Shown: piece by piece, positions 34,575-45,131 of the stretch
Position numbering within the stretch: position 1 is the stretch's first letter
How the letters are laid out: the number at the start of each line of letters is the position of its first letter
From: Stenopsyche tienmushanensis
Lineage: Eukaryota; Arthropoda; Insecta; Trichoptera; Stenopsychidae
Direction of reading: 5' to 3'
NCBI GenBank assembly: GCA_008973525.1
Contig: WACJ01000006.1
Coordinates: 992,001 to 1,056,000 of the forward strand
DNA: 64,000 bases
Notes under the pieces: generated by a model
Told to the model about the DNA's origin: nothing
What the model saw: the letters and a program-made list of their open reading frames with translations, nothing else
Database searches by the model: none
Made by a program: the position numbers and the translations under genes

Positions 34575-34850
34575 TCAGTCATTTATATAAGTATGTATAC
34601 ATTTTTGGATCTCTCTTTGGATTCTTCTTTGGAAAAATCTTTTTTGGATATCACAATCAATGTCATTAAGTCTGGATCTGATTTTGGTAGCCAGGCAACC
34701 TGCTGCTGAAAATGCCCGTTCAGTCTCCACACTCGTTGGAAGTATCATCATCAGATATTTAAATGCTAGTTCGAGTTGATGACCGCGTGAGTCCCTATTT
34801 CCATATAATATCATCAACGTGACTGATAAAATTCCTATCTGTTGAGACAC
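34575..34850 (-). pseudogene. hAT transposase C-terminal relic, copy 2
   Basis: A 91-codon frame contains HQLELAFKYLMMILP, SVETERAFSAAGCLATKIRS and RLND, the hAT dimerisation domain in order. Unlike copy 1, the reading frame is uninterrupted through this domain. After RLND the text departs from the usual hAT ending (copy 1 keeps NLV-LRAY-like residues) and runs into a repeat of RRIQREIQK-like words built from a short tandem repeat of the DNA. Catalytic and BED-finger regions are absent. Confidence 0.83.
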
Positions 34851-34969
34851 GGACTAAAACTCGTAAAATTCCCGATTTCCCGACAAATTATTTATTTCCG
34901 TCGCTGCATATGAATACTTATATACTATAATACTTTGATGTGATTCGTAATTATATTACGGAGGAATAC

Positions 34970-35061
34970 AAATATTCTGAACCCCGCATCTATTATATTT
35001 CATATCGATATTCTCATTATTAGAGTTGAGGTGTAGTAAATACATCACCGGGAGGGAAAGG
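34970..35061 (-). repeat. Half of MITE family 2 captured inside hAT copy 2
   Basis: In inverted orientation it runs from TTAA (35062-35065) through CTTTCCCTCCCGGTGATG and ATGTATTTACTACACC to about 34970, parallel to 10911-11000. Sharing by both hAT copies shows it was captured before they spread. Confidence 0.75.
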
Positions 35062-35174
35062 TTAATATATCAATTTGAAAAACATATATGTACTATATAT
35101 GTGTATACATAGATTAGACAGTTACTGATCCTAGGCGTCGCCTAAGCTCGTCAATTAGTAGTTATGCCACTGTT

Positions 35175-35459
35175 TAGTAGCCTTCAACGTGCTGGTGAAG
35201 TGTATGATTTCTGTTAGATAAAAAATTCAATCCCGAATTTTTTGGGACTACGTTTACTAATCCCAGGATTCATGAGCATCTAAAACTCTCCGGGATCCCG
35301 GGATTAGATTCCCTATTTTTTATCTTCTCCATAAGAAACTGAATTTTTATCCTTGATAAAATATTTATCCACAAAAAATTACATTCATTAAAGAGATCCT
35401 AATTTAAAAATATATTATTATTTATTTTGTTATCGTCCTTATAGTACAAAAGGGCAAAT
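35175..35459. other. AT-rich DNA with a CCCGGGAT palindrome
   Basis: CCGGGATCCCGGGAT near 35300-35316 and AATCCCAGGATT nearby resemble inner repeats of hAT elements, possibly a further hAT fragment. No TIR is seen. Confidence 0.35.
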
Positions 35460-36140
35460 GATATTATGTAGCCCGACAAGCATATCAGTGTAGGCATTAT
35501 AGAGTCGAGAATTCCGGTCACGTCGGGGTTAAGCCTTGGGCGGATAGATTTCAACTGCGATTTGGTCGACTTGTATATCTGGGGTTGTCGCTACCCGGAC
35601 CGGCGGCGATACAATCTACGCCGGTTATTTACTGTTAAACGTTTTGTCACACATAAACATGTCCTCTGCAGAGCAGCAGCGACTCGAGAACCTAACTAAT
35701 TGATTACATTGTCCGAGCTCGCTCAAGCAAATTGATCTTTTGTGGGAACGGCCCTTGCGAAAATTAACTCCGCGTTTCTCCTAATGACCTTTTGATATCC
35801 GGAGACGCCATTAAGACGTGTGGCCATTGACATGATGGAGCAGCTCTTCGTCAATTATAGGATATATTGATTTTGGAGGGCATTCCTTGGATAGGCATCA
35901 ATTGATTACAAACAATTAATACATTCAAGATTATGATGAGGTAGTACAACACGCCCAATGAAACCATTATTCAATTATGCTCATCCAGCATCTGCAATCC
36001 AATATAGACTATTCAATGCCGGGCAATAGTATAACATCATTTGTAATACTTGCATAAAGTGCCAACGACGATATATCGTTGCGTATGTGATGGCACCCTA
36101 ATATTATTCGCATCGCGAGAGAATTCTATGGTAAAGTAAC
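35460..36140. other. Less AT-rich unique block, possible regulatory DNA
   Basis: Not repeated within the window and without a coding frame. Words such as CTAATTGATTACAT, CAATTGATTAC, ACAATTAATAC and GACATGATGGAGC occur densely. A candidate enhancer-like segment by composition only. Confidence 0.33.
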
Positions 36141-36419
36141 TTTATAGACGTTATACAGAACTCTTCTTTAATAAATAGGTATAATTTGAAGCAGTACACA
36201 ATTGCGATATCGTTTTAAAAAATATATATACTACATGCTCTAATTTTTCTCAATGGTATCAAATTTCTTCGCTGTTATGTCATTTAATTCATACTGAAAT
36301 GAAGTGATTCGGAATAAAATGCATGTTTTTAGAAAGCATGAGTCGATATTTTCATACATTTTATATAGTGTCGGATGTGACACATAAAAAATGATAGGAT
36401 GAGAAAGGCATCAGTGGTA
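36141..36419. other. AT-rich spacer
   Basis: Nothing recognised. Confidence 0.5.
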
Positions 36420-37080
36420 GGCGGAGGCTTCGATATAAATCCGTCGTCCGCAATGCATCTTTGGGAATGGGACTAAAAAAGCACTAAATAAGATTTGTTC
36501 GCACGACAAAATATTCCATGGCGTGTATTAAATTGCCTCCCGCCCAAGATGGCCCTCCCGGCCGAAGTCCACCCCTACACCCTCCGGTCAGTTCCTCCCT
36601 CTTTTATTGTTATGGCAGCATCAAATATCGGAGCGCCATCATTCCTCGTTTTATTATGATTTTTATCGCGGGGTCGCAATCGTAAAATCGACTCACGTCC
36701 CTGCGTGAACCCAGACCCTCTGCATTGGACGTCACGCCTACAGTTTCCACCTTATCGATGTGTACAATCATAGTCACTTCATACCTGGCTGCTGAGGACG
36801 TTTTTACTTTCTACGCTTTCTAAGAAATAATATATTTGAGTCATCGTATCTTAGCGAAGAGTCGCTCGTCTATTATTAAAGGATCCCATGCGTGGTCGCC
36901 TACCTCAAGATGAGAAAAGTGTATCGTGGATTAATATATTACCGGGCATTTCTTCTAAGCTTTTCAGTAAAACTTCTATAGACGCGGTAAAACAAATTGA
37001 CTTGAACGTCACGAAAAGTGAAACTCCAAGCCGCAGTTAATTAGAAAGAGAGGAAAATCATTCCGTCTCCATCATATAAG
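36420..37080. other. Less AT-rich unique block
   Basis: A GC-rich core at 36530-36610 and 36660-36790 with TTTTATTGTTATGG and TTTTATTATGATTTTTATCG. No coding frame. Possible non-coding regulatory DNA. Confidence 0.28.
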
Positions 37081-37138
37081 TCATGCGTCGCGCCGCCTCT
37101 ACTGCGTATATGTAGCTTAGTTTATTATTCGAGACATA

Positions 37139-37939
37139 TCCCGAAAGTAAGTGTACTAAATTTTTAATATAAATATTTATCAACATAACCGCCATCTCAT
37201 TCAATACATCTGGTGAGCCGTGGAACAAGTTTCTTTATGCCCATCTCGAAAAAGTCTCCTCGCCAGCTTCTTCCCCCATTTCAGAACTTCTTTCTGCACC
37301 TGCTCATCGGCTGAAAATTTAAGTCCACACATGTGTTCTTTCAGAGTGGGGAAAATATTATAATAAAAAGGCGCCAAATCAGAGGAATATGGAAGGGTGG
37401 TTCAAAACATCGCAACCATATAAGTCCAAGAGCGCTTTGGTGGCTAAGACTGTGAGAGCGGGCGTTATCGTGCAACAAGTTCACTCCTCTTATCAGCATA
37501 CCCTTCCTTTTGTTTTGAATGCCTCTTGTGAGTTTGTAAGAGTCTCATAATATCGTTGTGCATTGATGGTATCTCCCTGAAGCATAAATTCGACCAAAAT
37601 GATGCCTTTTCAGTCCCAAAACACTGAGGGCATGATTTGTTTGGCAGATGGGGAATTGGTGTGACACTGTGACGACTGTCTTCTTGAGTCAAAAAATCCT
37701 CACCTTCCAATTTAAGTCGCGCAAGAAACTCACGGGCACTATTGACTCGCTCACACTTGGTGGGATTTCTTACAAACATCTTTCACGCAATTGGATACTA
37801 CAACATGAATTTACGTACTGCCGTATTCTTCCTATAGCTCGCTTTGTCAGAAGATCCTCTTCTATCCACTCAGTATAGTCAACCCTTAAAATCAATTTAA
37901 AAAAAGCTCGTTATTGTCACAGTACACTTACTTTCGGGA
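37139..37939 (-). mobile_element. Mariner element 2, internally deleted, perfect-looking TIRs
   Basis: Both ends read TCCCGAAAGTAAGTGTACT (left directly, right as reverse complement) and are flanked by TA (37137-37138, 37940-37941). At 801 bp it has lost much of a mariner's length. Terminal repeats differ from those of the 932 element, so it is a different mariner lineage. The ends are well preserved. Confidence 0.9.
37180..37779 (-). pseudogene. Mariner transposase relic 2
   Basis: On the minus strand an ATG at 37779 opens a 104-codon frame with an N-terminal-like segment (REFLARLKLEGEDF) that soon leaves the mariner pattern because of a deletion. Further along, in shifting frames, come NLLHDNAR-like text at about 37470-37450 with the second catalytic Asp retained, SSDLAPFYYNIFPTLKEHM at about 37390-37335, and EEVQKEV-like text. 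In the last block the usual SDY of SPDLAPSDY reads FYY, so the third catalytic Asp is lost. The helix-turn-helix and first catalytic block are missing. Clearly inactive. Confidence 0.8.
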
Positions 37940-37941
37940 TA

Positions 37942-39300
37942 TGCTTTGTATATTACACAAATATGTCTGTATCTTTTAGCTTAAGATCCTTTTCAATTTT
38001 TCCTATGATATAAGAAGTTTCACCCTTAACATGCGAGAATTTCACACATTTTTTTTCAATGTTTATCCATAATATTTTTATGTTTGAATAAAAAACTTAT
38101 ATTGTCTTCGCTTACATATGTCGAGTTTCTTTGATGGTTGGTTAAATTTATTCTTCAACGATATTGACATATATTAGCATAATTATCAGAAGGATAGCCC
38201 ATTGTTGCTGGAAAATGGACGAAAAGACATTGACAGGGCGTATTTTAATGGTTAAAAAAAAAGTCCGATTGTCCAAAGTATTGATCACTGCTTCTCGTGG
38301 CGCTTTAGCAAATTCCACCGGGGCTCATTGTAGCACATTTCCATTCAGTTAGGGTTTTATTGTTTCATTCTATCACATCCCGAAGACCAGAGTTGGTGGG
38401 TCTGCCCAGCAGGCGACCTGCAGTTTTCGTCAATCGACACGTCTGTCGAATTTATTTATTGCACATTCTTTTTGGCATTGTACATACTTACAATAACACA
38501 CTGCACCATACTTGCTAAACATTAAAATCGTACGCAGTGGGAATTCAAAGCGATTGAACGACGACCGGCGACTGGTTTCCTTATCCATCAGATGTATCGT
38601 CGAGGTTAATGTCATATTTGAGTAATGCGTTTCACGACATGCAAGGATTACCAAATGGATCATTTGCAGACTTGTATTTTAAGTTTATCAAAAAAGATAT
38701 TTGCGAAATTGTAAATATTTAGTTTACAGATTAACACAGGGAAAAAATATCCACAATTGGACAACCTTATTGACCAAAGGCTTCCCTTGCTTCTTAATAA
38801 TTTTCATCCATATTCTTCATTATTTCATATTTATCAAACTCCTATCAATATTCAATCTATTTGAAAATCAAAGATATGACGATTTGCTGTTGAGCATGGG
38901 TAAATTACTAATGAATGTCAGCAAATTACAATGAAAAGTAGAGTAATGTGTCTATTCTTCAACATGCTTCCAATGATCTGTATTGGGAATCAATCTTCTT
39001 AATTACAATCTACATATTGTTCTGATTCACCTATCTATTTAAATATAGATTTAAGTGCATCTTATGTCTTATATCCATCGATAATGTTTCCATAAAAACG
39101 CTTTAATGCTAAAATATTTTGGTCCTTTGTCTAGCTCGATACTCTTTACTTTTATCCAATGTACTTGTTGGCACTTTTCTTAACGGGTTATTCGATTTCT
39201 TCAGTTCTTTAGATGCTCGGACTCTGTATTGGTCGTTCTCTCCATTTCACTTTTCACACAATGGAAATTGGTAGCTGAAAGATTAAAATATGTTTGTGTC
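37942..39300. other. Intergenic DNA
   Basis: AT-rich, with a less AT-rich patch at 38360-38640. No gene or repeat partner is recognised. Confidence 0.45.
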
Positions 39301-39329
39301 ATCATCATCATAGCCTCTTCAATATCCAT

Positions 39330-39840
39330 TCACAGGAAGGTGTTACGTCCAATTCGTCTGTATCATACATACACCTCCTCATTCGCTCGAACGCTCACCC
39401 AGCGGGCCACCTGGATGAACGGGTTGAAGGCCTTTCGCGACCGTCTCAGTAGGGAGTGTAGGAAATTTATAAAGACTGGGTAGTTTTCCTCAGGAGATAA
39501 TGAAAAACTATTCTAAATGAACTTGTTGATTTAGCTGAAAAGGACTTTCTGGAGTACAAATAGCCCAGTGCCCCCTTTCCTCGCAAGGGTGCTATTTGGC
39601 TAGGGTGAAGTTGTATATGACACAAAAATGCATCTCGGATTTGCTCCTACACCAACTGAAGGTGTGTCCCCGTCCACGAGCAACTTTCCTCCTCGAATTC
39701 AAGACTGGGTGTTTTCCCATTACAAATTGATCTTCCCAGTTCGGCGAATACAAAGCGATATAGATGGCAACGGAAGATAATGTTATCGTTGCCAAGAAGA
39801 ATTCTTCCTTTGTCGCTCTCCCAGGCCATCTACTGGTTGT
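39330..39840 (-). repeat. Retroelement-like repeat, copy 1
   Basis: Bases 39360-39575 align with 43320-43545 on the same strand: CACCTCCTCATTCGCTCG, CACCCAGCGGG, TTTCGCGACCGTCTC, TAGGGAGTGT and GACTTTCTGGAGT are shared. At 43.5 kb the shared segment runs into a LINE reverse-transcriptase relic read on the minus strand, so this is probably the 3' part of the same LINE family. The stretch 39600-39840 has minus frames of 60-67 codons that I cannot identify. Confidence 0.5.
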
Positions 39841-39849
39841 TCCTCTCGT

Positions 39850-40910
39850 TATTTTTCTGTTATTTTAGTTTTTCAGACGCTAGGCCAGTAGTGTAGAATG
39901 AAAGGTATCACATAATCCAAATGCCCAGAAGGGATGGGAGCCTTCAAAAACCGACGAGGCAAGGCAAGCCTGCAATCGCGGAATCGGAAAAAAAAACACG
40001 AACGTCAAAAGGAGATTGCATGTTTGTTTGTGTAATATATAAAAAGTGTTACTGAATGATTCTCCTTCTCTTTCCGACCAACTACCACGTGAAGCTTCAT
40101 TTTTCGCCTGGTTCAGTCCAATTTGCCCTACCGCGCCTATAATTTCACTTTAAAAATAGTTTTCTTTCCTACGTACGTCACAAATCGTCAAGTCGAAATA
40201 TATAAGGAAGGATAATGTAGATAATGAATAAATAATCAAGACCCTGAGTGAACTAGATACATTTTACGATCGATACGAGTCGTAAATCAGACGGACAGGT
40301 ATGCTTTTTATATTGCTTGGTTAATGTTTGTCATACAAATGGCTCTTGACGAAGTCCACATCCGATACCAATTTCTTTTGGTTTAATTTTCGGTGACAAA
40401 TTCGGAATCATCTTCGGTGGTCTAACGATCCTCCTCGTTGTTGAGGTGTCATTTCCGTTGATGGCGCCTTTAGTTGACGACTTAATGTCTTTGCTGATGC
40501 CCACCCACCGATAACAACCTTAACATTCAACAAGATTTCACCACATGGAAATGACATTGAAAATAGCGAAGAAAAGCATCAAAGAGCGACTTTAACTGAT
40601 GGTAAATTTCTTCCATTTTCATCGCGTTGATGCTTCGTTTTGCCGTGGTTAATTACATTACGGCGAATTTCATGGGTTTCTAAGAATACTTAGGAGTGTT
40701 TTGGTCAAAATTCTTAGACGCCATGGACTGTCTGAATTTTGATTTATCCTGCGTACGTGCTTCGCGAAGAATTTTATTGTCCCATTGTCTCGGTATAATT
40801 GTTGATAGACATGCAGCTTTGCACGGAACTGCTTTTTTTGTCCGGCCAGTCAATTAGTCATCGCGGTTTGATTGAGTGATTGTGGCGATTTTTTGGCAGA
40901 GAGTACCTGA
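39850..40910. other. Unique block, partly less AT-rich, possible regulatory DNA
   Basis: 40260-40900 contains CGATACGAGTCGTAAATC, GTCATTTCCGTTGATGGCG and GTCAATTAGTCATCGCGG. No repeat partner and no coding frame. A candidate non-coding regulatory segment by composition. Confidence 0.28.
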
Positions 40911-40914
40911 TCAA

Positions 40915-41289
40915 TTAAAACGTATGCCTGCTTTGTGTTCTTATGACTTCATTATGGTCGTCGAAAACGACAATTTTTACCCATATATCATGATATGTCT
41001 GGTGGCTGTTTAGCACTCTGAATTTAAATGAAATCATGCTAAGAATTGACGATTGTGTAGATCTACTTCGTGGGTGTTCCATCAACGACTGCAGATCTTG
41101 GTTCAAGCCAATCTCTTGAACAATGGCTTTTGGATGAAAAATAATGTACATGATTATTATATAAATTGCTTCAGCATAATTGTCGAGTCTTCTCCTGGGT
41201 TCGATCTTTTTCCACAAATGGATTAATGCGAAGGATTCTTGGACTGAGCTCAACTCTGCATACTTATAAGTCCTGTCTGACAAATTCAA
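40915..41289 (-). other. Unrecognised 124-codon minus frame
   Basis: A single ATG frame of 124 codons on the minus strand with no known motif, no signal peptide and one weakly hydrophobic stretch (AIYIIIMYIIF). The AT content is intermediate. A 66-codon plus frame overlaps it. I see no splice sites, promoter or homology, so it is more likely chance than a gene. Confidence 0.2.
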
Positions 41290-42985
41290 ATACCTTTAAC
41301 AATATCATGACTTATCAAATAATTCTATTGTTATATCTCCTCGCTAATTCAACAAACAAAGACTAAAACATCACACGTTTTAAAGACAAAACGGATCGTC
41401 AAGAATCTCAATTATTCCAACAAAGCGCGAACGAAACCAATTATTCTGCAATGAGTGCAAGAGCTTCGGAATGAGCAGCTAATAATCCATATATATTATT
41501 CATACACAACAATGTTAATCTCTTTTCTTCGCAAGCGAATGAAATATGGATTGAGTGCATGCGTTTGTGTCCTGGACGCATATAGCGTCCCGACGCACAA
41601 GTATTTCGCGATCCCATTAATCTGTCACACTAATGGCTCTTTATGTATGCTACATGCGTTCATTCAATAAAAGTGACGACCACCAACATAAAATCCTGCT
41701 TTACCTGCCTCCTATAATACTCAAGTGCTTTTTACTGTCTTTTTGGGATTAATAGATGAGCACTGGAAACGTAGGCGGGAATACCGAATTAGTTGTGTCG
41801 TATTGATACGATCGTAGAGAGCTTTCGAATAGCGCCGGACCTTATTTCAGCGTGAGAGCCTTCAGATGCTCACAACGATTAAATGTACGTAAAAATATAA
41901 ACAAGATAATGAATAAATATTAATGATTCCATAGTTTTAAATTATCAAATAATTCCCCTTGTTTTACAACAGAAAAAATGTGTCATTATATGACTTCAAT
42001 AACGACTATAAAAATAATATTCTTAAATGTTCATCAATTGAAAATGTATTGCTGAAGATCATGATTTCCTTCAAAAATAATTGGATGTAGACTTGATATG
42101 ATCTAAGGCATTGTTTTTGGTTGACGTTCATTTTATAGCTATTTTAAGCGATTCAAAGAATTACTAATTTCCAAGAATTTTTTTGAAATCACCATTGCGT
42201 CATATGTTTTATAACATCATCCACAACATAAACATATTTCAGTTTATGAGCTATTTTTGATTTTATGATGATCATTTTGAATTTTGTCAAAAACAATTAT
42301 TACTTGTATTTTTTAATCGTATCTATTATTTAAATTATCTGTTTAATTTAGCCTTCCACATATGATTCAATTAGGATAAGGACTTTCAAATGCCTATAAA
42401 TTGCAAAAAAATTACCGCGATTTTTGTGAAATTTTGTGTACTTTCAAGACTATCGTTCAAAAATAAGGCATTCACCATCTGTGTAAGATATGCGTATGTA
42501 TTGCAGATAGTATTTTTACCTGCTATAACGGCAAGTTCTTTAGCACTAGCGCCCGACTAAAGAGTGTTCAGTATTACCACTTCAGTATTTACTTTCTCAG
42601 TTTCAATAATTCAGATAAAAATGAGAAATCGGAAAATGTAATACGTACCACCTCTAAAATTTATGCTTCTGTGGGAACGCTCGGATTTCTTATATATATT
42701 TTTCCCTAAAAATCTATCCAAGGAAATTTTAGTCATTTTTATCTAATATATGGTGCTGGCTCGTTAAGGTCTTCGTTCCTTAATCCCCTATTTATTAATT
42801 TTAATCTTTTTGTGAAATCATGAATCATTTATCAATTCTTCAACTAGGCGTGTTAAGTCTTTTTTTGTAATTTTGGCTATACTTTAACTCTTCTGTTTTA
42901 CTATGGCTATGCTTAATTCTTTGTGTATTTTGTAATTTGTAACATATTATACTATGAAACGTCGGCTATTGTATGCAACACTTTG
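41290..42985. other. AT-rich intergenic DNA
   Basis: No gene, repeat pair or RNA recognised. Confidence 0.5.
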
Positions 42986-42989
42986 GACT

Positions 42990-43076
42990 GAAAACTTTGC
43001 AAAATGTCAATATTATTAAATATGTTCCCATGCCAAGAAGAATCTTTCTCCATGATTCAATGCGTGTTTTTGGCTT
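42990..43076 (-). pseudogene. Second pogo/Tigger transposase fragment
   Basis: On the minus strand VKPKTRIESWRKILLG matches the I-K-P-E-T-x-x-x-S-W-R-K block after the catalytic domain of Tigger transposases. The DNA AGAATCTTTCTCCATGAT is shared with 17020-17040 in the main Tigger relic. The fragment is cut sharply at about 43077, where LTR-like sequence begins. Confidence 0.65.
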
Positions 43077-43083
43077 TACCTTT

Positions 43084-43225
43084 GACGCGCAGAAGGTTGC
43101 AGTCGTGAGAGTCGTCGGATAGCCTCGGTTGCGAGAAGACATCCTTCCTGCGGCTAGATCAGATCTCCTGATAAAGAAGTTATCCAAGATGATAAACTTT
43201 CTATTCGACGCCCGTCCATTTCCGT
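43084..43225 (+). repeat. Diverged LTR fragment
   Basis: GACGCGCAGAAGG followed by AGTCGTCGGATAGCCT, then ATCCTTCCTGC, CAGATCTC and CTTTCTATTCGACG, aligns in order with 25275-25420 of the LTR at 25069. It lacks both LTR ends. It abuts the Tigger fragment directly, giving a composite junction. Confidence 0.6.
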
Positions 43226-43319
43226 TCCACCGTTCGGCTACCAGCGTGATAAGGTGTATCACGCGGGAATGTAGTTCACTGCAGAACTATGGGTCTCTTC
43301 AATATATATTCGCACAATA

Positions 43320-43499
43320 TTCACCTCCTCATTCGCTCGATATTGAAGGTAGCATAACCTCTGAGTTTTATTTAGAATACTCACCCAGTGGGTCTCCTGA
43401 ATGAACATATTGACGAACACTTTCGCGACCGTCTCGTATAGGGAGTGTTGGAGGTTTGTAAAGACTGAATAGTTTTCTTCGAGTCAGTGGAAAACTACT
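43320..43499 (-). repeat. Retroelement-like repeat, copy 2
   Basis: Aligned with 39360-39575, with about 45 extra bases near 43340-43385 and several indels. Probably the downstream part of the LINE relic that follows at 43500. Confidence 0.5.
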
Positions 43500-43718
43500 C
43501 TAGATGACCTTTTTAATTCTACTGGAAAGGGCTTTCTGGAATGCAAAGGAATATAACATTCTCGTTTTAAGTTCAAATTGTTTTGTTCTTTCCCAGATGT
43601 CTGTCTTCCAAGTTAGGCGTCTGTCTAGGTGCAAACCAAGATATTTGACATCGTTTGCTTGTGGCAGTGTGCAGTCATTGAGTGAAACAGGACAACATGT
43701 CTCTATATTTGTATTCAT
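43500..43718 (-). pseudogene. Jockey-type LINE reverse transcriptase fragment
   Basis: A 72-codon minus frame reads CCPVSLNDCTLPQANDVKYL, then GLHLDRRLTWKTDIWERTKQ, then a degraded continuation. The V-K-Y-L-G-x-x-L-D-x-x-L-T-W-x-x-H-I block lies at the C-terminal (thumb) side of jockey-clade reverse transcriptases. The catalytic palm is upstream in the protein and absent here. It shows the LINE runs on the minus strand and that 43320-43499 lies on its 3' side. Confidence 0.75.
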
Positions 43719-43739
43719 ATTTTTTAGAATTTAATTAAT

Positions 43740-43899
43740 GTTCGTGCTTAATGTCGTCGATGATCCTCATTATGCTACTTTGTAATATTCACAACATAAA
43801 CAACTGTTCGTTCCTAGACAAGAATACATTTGTTACGGGACAAATTTATCGTCACTTTATTGTAATTATGTAAGTGTTAAATTAATGTTAATTATTGCA
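43740..43899. other. AT-rich spacer
   Basis: Nothing recognised. Confidence 0.4.
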
Positions 43900-44600
43900 A
43901 ATCCGATGCGTTTCTCTCGCAGATGGCATCACGATAGTACTTGGAAGGTCGAAGTAAGTTTAGACGCAGGTTGACCGATGGGCTGGAATAAATTTACATC
44001 GATGCAATCTTCCACAGTCGCATGATGCTTATCTTTGAGGTCATCTGAATCAGGATAAGGCGATAGGCAGGCAAAAATGTGAGTTGCTGGAACTGGGAGT
44101 CCCTTCACACGCTGCGATTAAAATTCAGACGATTCCGCATTAGGCGGCGTGAAGATATTTGCATGGAGCGCTCTTTTTCTTGTTTTGAGCTGGTGGAAGA
44201 AGTAAGAGCAGGAGAGAGCTGAAATATATGGGCCCGGCTAATTTATCTAACACTCTCATTTGTTAGTCTCAGAAGAGGGACATTGGCGCATATTTCTCGC
44301 CGCTAAGCAGTCGAACAAAACACCCGGCATGTTAACTCTGGGGCCCTCGACTTATTTTATTTTCGCGCTTTATTGTGACACGCCGATTTTATTGAGCCAC
44401 TTATTAAACTTTATTATTATGTCTGCTAGCATAATTCAGGCAGAGATAGAGCTTCGTGTAAATGTCGTGTTCGGAGGCGCAGCTGTTCCGCACCAAATTA
44501 ACCAGCGAGGATTTTCACAGTTTTTACGACGTGTTTTCGCCTTCGAAATAAATTCTGCCTAAACGCTGAGGACGCCGGTCAAAATTGGAGACAGCCCCAG
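43900..44600. other. Less AT-rich unique block, possible conserved non-coding DNA
   Basis: Not repeated in the window. A plus frame of 100 codons (44260-44562) and a minus frame of 88 codons follow from the low AT content and match nothing known. CGACTTATTTTATTTTCGCG, TTTATTGTGACACG and TTTATTATTATG are among many A/T-core words. A candidate enhancer-like segment, inferred only. Confidence 0.33.
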
Positions 44601-44886
44601 TTCCATGCTGGATTTATTCTGGCCATTGTGTAGCGGGCCACTGTCACATTAACGCGAACATAAACTTTGATCTCAGAACTTATGGCAGATATTAAAAATA
44701 ATCCACTATCAATAACAATGGAACGAGCCGATCGTATTTCATGGCGAAATTCTTGCATAGAGCGGACAAAACAAATAGATAAACATAACTGCTGTTGTGG
44801 TGGAAGACATAATGTTGGAACTATTGTTTGATGTTGAAGGAACACACTCGTTATACCATAACAATTAATGTCTCTCGCACCATTAA

Positions 44887-45127
44887 CAGCTTAACGACCG
44901 CATGTTTTTTAAATTTTTTTTGCCGATTTTGGCGATTTTGCAGAAAGAAAAGCAAAAAAACTACCATTTCACTAAATTCACTATATTTCGTAAACCACTT
45001 GAGGTATTTTAGTAACCCAATAGTTTTTCAATAGAATGGAATGTATGACGTAGACGTATATAAGAGTCCACGGACAGCAACCAAAGTTTTTCAAAGACTC
45101 AAATACGAGTCCGCGGCCGTTAAGCTG
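44887..45127. mobile_element. TTAA-flanked MITE, family 5 (241 bp)
   Basis: TTAA at 44883-44886 and 45128-45131. The left end reads CAGCTTAACGACCGC and the right end, reverse-complemented, CAGCTTAACGGCCGCGGAC, giving a 15-bp TIR with one mismatch. No coding capacity. A lone right end of the same kind (CGTTAAGCTG before TTAA) lies at 49083-49096. Confidence 0.83.
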
Positions 45128-45131
45128 TTAA

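Larger units (their letters stand above)
34575..35172 (-). mobile_element. hAT element, deleted, copy 2
   Basis: The element end at 35172 reads, on the minus strand, CAGTGGCATAACTACTAATT, matching hAT copy 1. The order of parts is the same: TIR, about 100 bases, half of MITE family 2 (34970-35061), the TTTGTCGGGAAATCGGGAAT block, and the transposase C-terminus. It lies inverted with respect to copy 1 some 24 kb away. The other end and the target duplication were not found. Confidence 0.8.

Noticed and set aside
7398..35172. A very large palindrome suggested by MITE and hAT pairs in opposite orientation on the two sides of about 21 kb
   Set aside because: Only individual transposon copies match; the DNA between them shows no mirrored order or similarity.
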